Both the position numbers and the translations under genes were made by a program. A model generated the notes under the pieces. The model made no database searches. It saw nothing but the letters and a program-made list of their open reading frames with translations, and was not told where the DNA came from. Below, piece after piece: positions 44,616 through 56,181 of a stretch of DNA of 64,000 nt (within the stretch, counting starts at the first letter, position 1; every line of letters begins with the position of its first letter). Source of the DNA: SHVZ01 sp041906305 (GTDB lineage Bacteria > Pseudomonadota > Alphaproteobacteria > SHVZ01); contig JAYRJL010000001.1 in assembly GCA_041906305.1 (NCBI GenBank), positions 1,178,001-1,242,000 of the forward strand. The letters run 5' to 3'.

Positions 44616-45066
44616 AGCCGGGGACGGCGGAGGACGGCGCCACCACGATATCGACCTCTCCCGACGGGGCGATCCTGACCATGGCGATGCGATCGCCGCG
44701 GGTGAAGGTGATGGCGGTCCGGCGAGCACGCACGATGGCGGTCTCGAGCCATCCGAGCTTCGGCATCTCGGCGCGGTAGTATTCGGTCATCTGCGCGGCG
44801 GAATAGGAGGTCGTCACCACGACCTGGCCGTTCCAATTGTCGTCGGGACCGATGATCGCCGTGTCCTCGCGGACGACCCGGCCGTTCGGCGGGATGGGAA
44901 TGTCGGGGATGCGGACGACGTCGGGCGGGATGATGCCGGAAGGCGGCCCCGAACCGGCCGTGCTCGGTGTCAGCTGGGTCGCGGCGATGCTCTGTGCCCT
45001 CTCGCACCCCGAAAGCAGGGCGGCGGAACCTATCAGAAGGAGGACGAGGGCAGATCCGCGGGTCAT
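44581..45066 (-). CDS. Small lipoprotein of unknown function
   Basis: A 161-aa protein with signal peptide TRGSALVLLLIGSAAL and lipobox LLSGC. A proline-rich linker (GPPSGIIPPDVVRIPDIPIP) leads to a compact domain (VVVTTSYSAAQMTEYYRAEM; LGWLETAIVRARRTAITFTR; RIAMVRIAPSGEVDIVVAP) resembling small folds that recur in lipoproteins. Its 3' end overlaps the convergent DUF1489 gene by 35 nt; the proline/serine-rich tail suggests the last part may be non-essential. Confidence 0.75.
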   Translation of the reverse strand: MTRGSALVLLLIGSAALLSGCERAQSIAATQLTPSTAGSGPPSGIIPPDVVRIPDIPIPPNGRVVREDTAIIGPDDNWNGQVVVTTSYSAAQMTEYYRAEMPKLGWLETAIVRARRTAITFTRGDRIAMVRIAPSGEVDIVVAPSSAVPGSTRSPAPAVRR

Positions 45067-45151
45067 CCGGCCGTCTTTTTGCCTGACGGCAACCTAACAT
45101 GCACCCGTCGGGTGTCGACTCCCGCGCGGTCGTTTCCGATGAATTTTGTGC

Positions 45152-45180
45152 TTGCGCAGGCTGGGGCGAATGACTAAGTT
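45152..45180 (+). promoter_or_regulatory. Putative rRNA operon promoter
   Basis: TTGCGC (45152-45157), a 17-bp spacer and TAAGTT (45175-45180) lie about 240 nt before mature 16S and 90 nt before boxA. The match is moderate, but no better candidate is seen in the leader. Confidence 0.45.
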
Positions 45181-45269
45181 CCTCAGCCTCGGTTGCGGCT
45201 TGCCGTGGACCGAGGCATCCCCATGGACGGGCTTGTGCTCAGGCGCGGGTTTTCGCCAGGGGGTCGTTT

Positions 45270-45282
45270 CGCTCTTTGACAA
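45270..45282 (+). promoter_or_regulatory. boxA antitermination element
   Basis: CGCTCTTTGACAA matches 11 of 13 bases of the E. coli rrn boxA (TGCTCTTTAACAA). In rRNA leaders this recruits NusB/NusE so that polymerase reads through the operon. It resembles a -35 TTGACA but has no suitable -10. Confidence 0.75.
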
Positions 45283-45426
45283 GTAGATAGTTATGGAAGG
45301 GATGCGTGGGCGGCGGGCCTTTATGGGCCATATGCCGGTCTCGCGTGTCTCTGACGCGTAATAGACAGGAAATGGCTCCTATTGAGGTCTGTTTCCGGGG
45401 CGAGAGCTCTGGAAGCGGTACCGATC

Positions 45427-46920
<1,494 letters not shown>

Positions 46921-47072
46921 CGATCGAGAGCAATCCCGATCGTGACTTACATGAGGGTACGGATGAGGGGACTCAGCCCCGAACCGTATCCATCTACAAG
47001 GCTCGCCGCCTTCGCATCCCTTCCACGACCCGAGATTCAGGCCTCCTGCGCCAAGCGTGATGGGCCTGACCT

Positions 47073-47149
47073 GGGCTTGTAGCTCAGTTGGTTAGAGCGC
47101 GCGCTTGATAAGCGTGAGGTCGGAAGTTCAAGTCTTCCCAGGCCCACCA
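47073..47149 (+). tRNA. tRNA-Ile (anticodon GAT)
   Basis: A 77-nt cloverleaf in the 16S-23S spacer: acceptor GGGCTTG pairs with CAGGCCC, the anticodon loop contains GAT, discriminator A, encoded CCA. It is co-transcribed with the rRNAs. Confidence 0.98.
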
Positions 47150-47159
47150 GACAAGAACC

Positions 47160-47234
47160 GGGGGCGTAGCTCAGTGGGAGAGCACCTGCTTTGCAAGCAG
47201 GGGGTCGTCGGTTCAATCCCGTCCGCCTCCACCA
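47160..47234 (+). tRNA. tRNA-Ala (anticodon TGC)
   Basis: A 75-nt cloverleaf 10 nt after tRNA-Ile: acceptor GGGGGCG with CGCCTCC, anticodon loop TTTGCAA giving TGC, discriminator A, encoded CCA. The D loop is one base shorter than in the E. coli counterpart. Confidence 0.97.
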
Positions 47235-47534
47235 AATCGTTGGACGCGAGCGCCGGCCTCGAAGGCCAGGCGCCGGGACAGATCGATGATCGCTCAGGGG
47301 TCGTGAGAAGAGACGAGTTCGCCGGACTTCATGTCCGGCGGAGATGTTGAAAATAGTGAATAGGTAGTGTGTGTAACTGACCTTGGATAACGAGGTCGGT
47401 TTCCGAATTGCGAATGCCGGAGTCGTCCGGCGCTCGTAGGGAAACCGTCGTTGTCCAAAAACGCATGTGCAGGAAGACGAGACACTTTCCGGTTTCGTCT
47501 TCACAAGGACTTAGTGCCCCTGCGCGTGGGAGAG
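47235..47534 (+). other. tRNA-Ala to 23S spacer
   Basis: No gene is present in this 300 nt. Near its end, AGGACTT (47506-47512) and CCCTGCG (47518-47524) pair with CGCAAGGGAAGTCCT (50306-50320) beyond the 23S, giving a processing stem. No second boxA was recognised. Antisense reading frames here are shadows of the tRNAs. Confidence 0.7.
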
Positions 47535-50277
<2,743 letters not shown>

Positions 50278-50457
50278 ACTCTTCATCGCGACCGGAAGTG
50301 CTTGCCGCAAGGGAAGTCCTGAAGGTCGCCGCTGATCGGCCCGCCTCAAACGGCGACGCCGACCCCGCGCGCAGCGGTACTAAGTTCGTCGCACATGCCG
50401 GTTACACACACGCGAGACAGACGATCGGCCAGGCCGATCGCCGTCTGGTTTCCCGAC

Positions 50458-50576
50458 GACCTGGTGGCCATAGCGAAGGTCCCAACACCCGATCCCATTC
50501 CGAACTCGGCCGTGAAAACCTTCAGCGCCCATGGTACTGCGTCTCAAGACGCGGGAGAGTAGGTCGCTGCCAGGTC
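50458..50576 (+). rRNA. rrf: 5S ribosomal RNA
   Basis: A 119-nt gene whose ends pair as GACCTGG (50458-50464) and CCAGGTC (50570-50576). It includes ACACCCGATCCCATTCCGAA and the loop AGTAGGTCGCTGCC. The 23S-5S spacer (50278-50457) holds only the right arm of the 23S processing stem. Confidence 0.97.
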
Positions 50577-50633
50577 TTCCGGAAACCAGATCTCGCTACC
50601 TAACCCTATTCCGCCCACCGGCGACCCCTTTGA

Positions 50634-50710
<77 letters not shown>

Positions 50711-50713
50711 ATC

Positions 50714-50745
50714 AGCCCGCTAAACCAACCGGTTAGCGGGCTTTT
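50714..50745 (+). terminator. Intrinsic terminator of the rRNA operon
   Basis: AGCCCGCTAA (50714-50723) pairs with TTAGCGGGCT (50733-50742), with two further CC/GG pairs inside, followed by TTTTG. It lies 3 nt after tRNA-fMet and ends the operon. Confidence 0.9.
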
Positions 50746-51299
50746 TGCTGTCCGATTCCCTATAGCGCTCGGTGATCCTCTGGCTCTTCTCCAAGCGGGT
50801 CCTCAACCTGCGGGATCTCGCCCCGAACCCTTACGGCAGACCGTCTCGATGACCTTCGAGAACATCAGCAGGATCGGCTCGCCGGTCATCGAGCTCGCCC
50901 TGATGGCCGTCGTCTTCTGCCTTCCCGCCTAGTGGTTCCTCAAGCCGAGGCGCGGTCAGGGCTAGCAGCCTCAGCCTCGCGCGCCCCGCGGCGGCGCTCA
51001 GCTATCACGAGGCTAAGGGACCCTCGCGGCCTCCAAAGGCCCGCGCGACCCTCCCCTTCCGGTACGAGCGTCGAATGGCCCGGGCACCGGCGCAGTCGAT
51101 GACCCCGGTCCTTGCCGTCGCCGGTGCCCCTCCCCGTCGGCCGGTCTTGGGGGCCGGTCGGTCGCCGGGGCCCCAGCCCTCCGCGCGGCTCCTTCACGAT
51201 CCGAAACCTTCGTTTCGCCGGGACGTGCGGCCGGGCTAGGCTCGTCGGCGGCCGTGATAGCAATGGCCATCGCCGAAACCTTTCCAGGGGAGGACGTCA
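50746..51299. other. Gene-poor region with eroded small frames
   Basis: This 554-nt stretch follows the rRNA terminator. Two tiny frames overlap as ATGA: 50772-50852 (26 codons from a GTG, VILWLFSKRVLNLRDL) and 50849-50932 (MTFENISRIGSPVIELALMA, then VVFCLPA and stop). The second would continue WFLKPRRGQG to another stop at 50963-50965 if the TAG at 50930 were sense. They look like remnants of membrane-protein genes, but I cannot name them. From about 50970 to 51210 the DNA is very GC-rich with no supported gene. TTCGCC (51214-51219), 17 bp and TAGGCT (51237-51242) may be the promoter of the next gene, which has AGGGGAGG before its ATG. Confidence 0.45.
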
Positions 51300-52895
51300 A
51301 TGGAACGCAGGGAGTTCTTGGCGCGGGCCGTCTTGCTGCCGGTCGCTGCCGGCTTGGCCGCACATCCGATCGCGGCCTTCGGACAGACCACGCCGAAGCG
51401 CGGCGGAGTCATGAACATCGTGTTGCAGCCGGAACCGCCGACGCTGATGCTGCCGATCAACCAGGGCACGACGACCCAGGTCGCCGGCGGCAAGATCTTC
51501 CAGAGCCTGCTCACCTTCGACTTCCAGCTGAAGCCAGTGCCGTCGCTCGCCAAGTCCTGGACCGTCTCGCCGGACGGCCTCACCTACACCTTCAAGCTCG
51601 AAGAGAACGTGAAGTGGCACGACGGCAAGCCCTTCACCTCGGCCGACGTCGTCTTCTCGACCCAGGTGTTCCTGATGGAGGTGCATGGCCGCGCGCGCGC
51701 CAATTTCAGCCGCGTCGCCTCGGCCGAGACGCCGGACGCGCACACCGTCGTCTACAAGCTGAAGGAGCCCTTCGGTCCCTTCCTCCATGCGTTCGAGGTG
51801 TCGAGCGCGCCGCTGGTCGCGAAGCACATCTACGAGAATACCGACTTCCGCAACAATCCGGCGAACAACACGCCGATCGGAACCGGCCCGTTCAAGTTCA
51901 AGGAATGGAACCGGGGCTCGAACATCGAGCTGGTGCGCAACGAGAACTACTGGAAGCCGGGCCAGCCCTACCTCGACGGCATCAGCTTCCGCATCATCCC
52001 GGACGCGTCGCTTCGGGCGGTCGCGCTCGAGACCGGCCAGGCCCACGCCTCCCAGTTCGACGCCGTCGAGCCGTTCGAGGTGCAGCGCCTGGCGGCCCTC
52101 CCCAGCCTCAGCATGACGACGAAGGGCTACGAGTTCGTCTCGCCGATCATGTGGATCGACATCAACAACCGCCGCGGGCCGCTCGCCGACAAGCGCGTGC
52201 GCCAGGCGATCATGTTCGGGATCGACCGCGAGTTCATCCTGAAGAGCCTGTTCTTCGGCATGGGCAAGGTCGCGACCGGGCCGATCGCCTCGACCACCCG
52301 GTTCTATGACGCGAACGTGCCCAAGTATCCCTTCGACCCGGCCAAGGCCGAGGCGCTGCTCGAGGCGGCCGGCTTCAAGAAGGGCGCGGACGGCGTCCGC
52401 CTCAAGCTCCGCTGCATGGTCCTGCCGTATGGCGAAGTCTGGCAGCGGCTGGCCGAATACACCCGCCAGGCGCTCGGCAAGGTCGGCATGCAGCTGACCC
52501 TGGAGAGCACCGACGTCGCCGGGTTCTGGAAGAAGTCGACCGAGGACGACTACGAGCTCACCTTCAACTATCTCTCCCAGTTCGCCGATCCGGCCCTCGG
52601 CGTTTCCCGCGCCTACATCTCGACCAACATCCGCAAGGGCGTGCCGTCGACCAATATCGGCGCCTACACCAACCCCAAGGTGGACGAGCTGTTCGAGCTG
52701 GGCGCCAAGGGGGTCAAGGACGAGGATCGCCAGAAGGCCTATTCGGAGGTCCAGAAGATCCTGGTCGAGGACGTGCCCGTCGCCTGGATGATCGAGATGG
52801 CGTGGCCGAACTTCGTGAACAAGAAGGTCCACGACGTCATCACCTCCGGCATCGGCCCGGTCGAAAGCTACGATCGGGTGTGGATGGAGAGCTGA
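51300..52895 (+). CDS. ABC transporter substrate-binding protein, family 5, probable Tat export
   Basis: The 531-aa protein begins MERREFLARAVLLPVAAGLA: the RREFL stretch before a moderately hydrophobic segment suggests a twin-arginine signal, with cleavage near IAAFGQ. Family-5 landmarks are LTYTFKLEENVKWHDGKPFT, PIGTGPFKFKEWNRGSNIEL and VRQAIMFGIDREFILKSLFF. It binds peptides or related solutes. No permease or ATPase gene is adjacent. It is preceded by AGGGGAGG and followed by the zwf leader hairpin. Confidence 0.94.
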   Translation: MERREFLARAVLLPVAAGLAAHPIAAFGQTTPKRGGVMNIVLQPEPPTLMLPINQGTTTQVAGGKIFQSLLTFDFQLKPVPSLAKSWTVSPDGLTYTFKLEENVKWHDGKPFTSADVVFSTQVFLMEVHGRARANFSRVASAETPDAHTVVYKLKEPFGPFLHAFEVSSAPLVAKHIYENTDFRNNPANNTPIGTGPFKFKEWNRGSNIELVRNENYWKPGQPYLDGISFRIIPDASLRAVALETGQAHASQFDAVEPFEVQRLAALPSLSMTTKGYEFVSPIMWIDINNRRGPLADKRVRQAIMFGIDREFILKSLFFGMGKVATGPIASTTRFYDANVPKYPFDPAKAEALLEAAGFKKGADGVRLKLRCMVLPYGEVWQRLAEYTRQALGKVGMQLTLESTDVAGFWKKSTEDDYELTFNYLSQFADPALGVSRAYISTNIRKGVPSTNIGAYTNPKVDELFELGAKGVKDEDRQKAYSEVQKILVEDVPVAWMIEMAWPNFVNKKVHDVITSGIGPVESYDRVWMES

Positions 52896-52911
52896 CGCAT
52901 CTCTGTGGCAT

Positions 52912-52943
52912 CCTCTCTCGGGTCTGACCCGACCCGAGAGAGG
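52912..52943 (+). promoter_or_regulatory. Strong hairpin in the zwf leader
   Basis: CCTCTCTCGGGTC (52912-52924) and GACCCGAGAGAGG (52931-52943) form a perfect 13-bp stem with a 6-nt loop, ending 11 nt before the zwf ATG. Its 3' arm contains AGAGAGG, the best Shine-Dalgarno candidate besides GAGAG at 52949-52953. No U-tract follows, so it may control translation or end the upstream transcript with a factor. Confidence 0.6.
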
Positions 52944-52954
52944 ACGCTCGAGAG

Positions 52955-54418
52955 ATGACGCCCAAGACCATCCCCGTCGCTCCCTTCGACTGCGTCATCT
53001 TCGGCGGCACCGGCGACCTCTCGCTTCGGAAGCTGCTGCCGGCCCTCTATCACCGCGACGTCGACGGCCAGATCCCGCCGAGCTCGCGCATCTTCTCGAT
53101 CTCGCGCAAGGCCATGGACGCGGCCGCCTACCGGCGGCTGGTCGAGGAGCGGGTGGCCAGGCACAAGGCCGACGACACCTCCTGGGCGCGCTTCCTCGCC
53201 CGTCTCGACCACATTGCCCTCGACGCGTCCGCCGATGCTGGCTGGGACATCCTGAAGCGTCGCCTGGACGAAACGCCGGGCCACGTGCGGGTCTTCTACT
53301 TGGCGACCGCCCCATCGCTCTATGGCCCGACCTGCGCGCGCCTCGGCAAGACCGGCCTCGCCACGCCCGAGGCCCGTGTCGTGGTCGAGAAGCCGATCGG
53401 CCACGATCTCGCCTCCGCGCGGCATATCAACGAGGAGATCGGCAAGGTCTTCGGCGAGGGGCAGACCTATCGGATCGATCATTACCTCGGCAAGGAGACG
53501 GTGCAGAACCTGATCGCGCTCCGCTTCGCCAACTCGCTGTTCGAGCCCTTGTGGAGCAGCACCTGGATCGACCATGTGCAGATCACGGTCGCCGAGACCG
53601 TCGGGCTCGAAGGCCGCGCAGACTACTACGACACCGCCGGCGCACTCCGCGACATGGTGCAGAACCATCTGCTGCAGCTTCTCTGCATGGTGGCGCTCGA
53701 GCCGCCCCGGAGCTTCGATGCGGATGCGGTCCGCGACGAGAAGATCAAGGTGCTGCGCGCCCTTGAGCCGATCGGCGAGGGCGATCACGGCATCATCCGC
53801 GGCCAGTACCGCCGCGGGGCCGCCGAAGGCAAGGCGGTGCCGGGTTATCAGGAAGAGCTCTCGGACGGCAAGACCAGCCGCACCGAGACGTTTGTCGCAC
53901 TCAAGGTCGGCATCGCCAACTGGCGCTGGTCGGGCGTGCCGTTCTATCTCCGCACCGGCAAGCGGCTGGCGACGCGGACCTCGGAGATCGTGATCCAGTT
54001 CAAGGCGGTTCCGCACAACATCTTCCCGCGCTCGGCCGGGGGCCTCAATCCCAACCGGCTGGTGATCCGGCTTCAGCCCGACGAAGGCATAACGCTCCAC
54101 CTGATGACCAAGGAACCCGGGCCGGGCGGGCTGCGCCTCAAGTCGGTGCCGCTCGATCTCTCTTTCGCGGAAGCCTTCGCCGGCCGCCTGCCGGAGGCTT
54201 ACGAGCGCCTCCTGCTCGATGTCGTCCGCGGCAATCCCACGCTGTTCATGCATCGCGATGAGGTGGAGGCGGCCTGGACCTGGCTCGACGCCTCGATCCG
54301 TACCTGGGAGGAGGGGCACGATGCGCCGAAGCCCTACATGGCCGGAAGCTGGGGCCCGACCGCCGCGACCGCGCTGATCGAGCGCGACGGCCGCACCTGG
54401 CATGAAGAAGCGATGTAG
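52955..54418 (+). CDS. zwf: Glucose-6-phosphate 1-dehydrogenase
   Basis: The 487-aa protein has the NADP-binding motif IFGGTGDLSLRKLLPALY at the N terminus and the substrate-binding signature TYRIDHYLGKETVQNLIALR near residues 168-187. It also has VQITVAETVGLEGRADYYD and the C-terminal YMAGSWGPTAA. It catalyses the first step of the oxidative pentose phosphate and Entner-Doudoroff routes. The usual partners pgl and edd are not adjacent. Expression may be affected by the hairpin just upstream. Confidence 0.98.
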   Translation: MTPKTIPVAPFDCVIFGGTGDLSLRKLLPALYHRDVDGQIPPSSRIFSISRKAMDAAAYRRLVEERVARHKADDTSWARFLARLDHIALDASADAGWDILKRRLDETPGHVRVFYLATAPSLYGPTCARLGKTGLATPEARVVVEKPIGHDLASARHINEEIGKVFGEGQTYRIDHYLGKETVQNLIALRFANSLFEPLWSSTWIDHVQITVAETVGLEGRADYYDTAGALRDMVQNHLLQLLCMVALEPPRSFDADAVRDEKIKVLRALEPIGEGDHGIIRGQYRRGAAEGKAVPGYQEELSDGKTSRTETFVALKVGIANWRWSGVPFYLRTGKRLATRTSEIVIQFKAVPHNIFPRSAGGLNPNRLVIRLQPDEGITLHLMTKEPGPGGLRLKSVPLDLSFAEAFAGRLPEAYERLLLDVVRGNPTLFMHRDEVEAAWTWLDASIRTWEEGHDAPKPYMAGSWGPTAATALIERDGRTWHEEAM

Positions 54419-54459
54419 CGGCCGGCCGATTCCACCTCCGCGAACTGGAGAAGGCGAAA

Positions 54460-54478
54460 ACGCCCGTCACCCGGGCGT
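54460..54478. terminator. Short hairpin after zwf
   Basis: ACGCCCG (54460-54466), a 5-nt loop and CGGGCGT (54472-54478). On the plus side no U-run follows; on the minus side TTTTCGCC follows, but no minus-strand gene ends here. It is a weak candidate for ending zwf. The rest of 54419-54564 holds no gene. Confidence 0.35.
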
Positions 54479-54564
54479 GCAGGGCGGTTGTGTGGAAACG
54501 TAAGCCCTCCTATCATTCCGCCTCCGCCTGATCCTAGACCTCCCTGATCGAAAGGCCCTTGGCC

Positions 54565-56151
54565 ATGCGCGTGCGTGACTTCCACACCGGCCGTTCCGCT
54601 GTCTACGCCGATGGCGGCGTCGCCGGCACCGCTCATCCGCTGGCGACCCTGACCGCGATCGACGTGCTGCGCTCCGGCGGCAACGCGGTCGACGCGTCGA
54701 TCGCCGCGATCGCGATGCTGTGCGTGATCGAGCCGCATGCGACCGGGATCGGCGGCGACTGCTTCGCGCTCTACTCGCCGAAATCCGGCATGCCGATCGG
54801 CCTCAACGCCTCCGGCCGGGCTCCGGCCGCGGCGACGCTCGACTGGTACAAGTCGCAGGGAATCGATGCGATCCGCATGCAGTCGCCGCACGCGGTGACG
54901 ATCCCGGGCGCGATCGACGGCTGGTGCAAGCTGCACGCCGACTACGGCTCGAAGGACCTGGCCGAGCTTTTCGCTCCGGCGATCCGCATGGCGGAGAACG
55001 GCTACCGCGTCTCGCCGCGCACCGGCTCCGACTGGGGCAAGCTGACGGCGAAGATGTCGAAGGACCCGGATGCGGCGAAGCGCTTCCTTCCGGGCGGAAA
55101 GCCCCCGGCGATCGGCGACCTGCACAAGCAGCCGGAGCTGGCCGAGACGCTGCGCATCATCGCGAAGAAGGGCCGCGACGGCTTCTACAAGGGCGACGTC
55201 GCCAAGGACATGGTCGACAAGCTCCGCAGCGTCGGCGGCCTCCACACGATGGAGGACTTCGAGGAGTCGCATGCCGACTACGTGACGCCGATCTCGACCA
55301 AGTACCGCGATCACGACGTGCATGAGATCCCGCCGAACGGCCAGGGCATCACCGCCCTGATCATGCTGAACGTGCTGCAGGGCTACGACTACCGCAGCGA
55401 CAAGTACAGCCAGGCCGACCGCATCCACCTGATGGCCGAGGCGGCGAAGTTCGCCTATCGGCTCCGCAACCAGCATGTCGGCGACATGAGCCAGGTCGAT
55501 GTGCCGGTCGACCGCCTGCTGTCGACGCAGGAGGCGGAGTCGCTCCGGGCGCAGATCAGCCTCAACAGCGTCTCGCCCTGGACCGAGCTCGATTACCTCG
55601 AGCACAAGGACACCACGTATCTCTGCGTCGTCGACAAGGACCGGAACGCCTGCTCGTTCATCAACTCGCTGTTCGCGGCCTTCGGCTCGGGCATCCTCGC
55701 GCCGAAGTCGGGCGTCATGCTGCAGAACCGCGGCCAGGGCTTCCGCCTCAAGGAAGGCCATCCGAGCTGCATCGCGCCGCGCAAGCGTCCGATGCACACG
55801 ATCATTCCCGGCATGCTGACCAAGAACGGCAAGACGGTGATGCCGTTCGGCGTCATGGGCGGCCACTATCAGCCGACCGGCCACTCGACCCTGGTCTCGA
55901 ACGTGCTCGACTTCGACATGGACCCGCAGGATGCGCTCGCCGCACCCCGCATGTGGGCCTATGAGGGCGAGCTCAAGCTCGAGCCGGCGATTCCGGAGAG
56001 CGTCGCCGAGGATCTCCGTCGTCGCGGCCACAAGGTCGTGCGAACCGAGACGCCTCCCGGTGGCGGCCAGGCGATCTGGATCGATCATGATCGCGGCGTC
56101 CTGATCGGCGGCTCCGAGCCCCGCAAGGACGGCTGCGCGCTCGGCTACTAG
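54565..56151 (+). CDS. Gamma-glutamyltransferase family protein
   Basis: The 528-aa Ntn-hydrolase has the N-terminal block GVAGTAHPLATLTAIDVLRSGG, NAVDASIAAIAMLCVIEPHATGIGGDCFALYS, and the predicted autocleavage site KDTTYLCVVDKD, with nucleophile Thr350. The MGGHYQPTGHSTLVSNVLDF region fits the family. No signal peptide is present, so it may be cytoplasmic, unlike the E. coli periplasmic enzyme. The substrate is uncertain; glutathione or a cephalosporin-acylase-like amide are known for the family. The next gene begins 30 nt downstream. Confidence 0.93.
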   Translation: MRVRDFHTGRSAVYADGGVAGTAHPLATLTAIDVLRSGGNAVDASIAAIAMLCVIEPHATGIGGDCFALYSPKSGMPIGLNASGRAPAAATLDWYKSQGIDAIRMQSPHAVTIPGAIDGWCKLHADYGSKDLAELFAPAIRMAENGYRVSPRTGSDWGKLTAKMSKDPDAAKRFLPGGKPPAIGDLHKQPELAETLRIIAKKGRDGFYKGDVAKDMVDKLRSVGGLHTMEDFEESHADYVTPISTKYRDHDVHEIPPNGQGITALIMLNVLQGYDYRSDKYSQADRIHLMAEAAKFAYRLRNQHVGDMSQVDVPVDRLLSTQEAESLRAQISLNSVSPWTELDYLEHKDTTYLCVVDKDRNACSFINSLFAAFGSGILAPKSGVMLQNRGQGFRLKEGHPSCIAPRKRPMHTIIPGMLTKNGKTVMPFGVMGGHYQPTGHSTLVSNVLDFDMDPQDALAAPRMWAYEGELKLEPAIPESVAEDLRRRGHKVVRTETPPGGGQAIWIDHDRGVLIGGSEPRKDGCALGY

Positions 56152-56181
56152 GCATCACGCGTCATCAGGGATAAGCGGAAT

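Larger units (their letters stand above)
45067..45426 (+). other. rRNA operon control region and 16S leader
   Basis: This 360-nt stretch has no credible gene. It holds the putative rrn promoter, a boxA antitermination site and the left arm of the 16S processing stem. The arm at 45295-45315 is complementary, except for two bases, to 47004-47024 after the 16S; RNase III would cut such a stem. Confidence 0.75.

Noticed and set aside
45276..45281. TTGACA before the 16S gene as a -35 box
   Set aside because: No -10 follows at the right distance; the context fits boxA instead.
45094..45282. 62-aa minus-strand frame in the rRNA leader
   Set aside because: It covers the promoter and boxA of the rRNA operon, has no ribosome binding site and a repetitive basic composition.
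47037..47504. Antisense 155-aa frame with LGRLELPTSRLSSARSNQLS
   Set aside because: This is the well-known false protein produced by translating tRNA genes on the wrong strand.
50940..51363. Antisense frames of 107-116 aa downstream of the rRNA operon
   Set aside because: They are Arg/Pro/Gly-rich, as expected from GC-rich noncoding DNA, and overlap the start of a clear gene.
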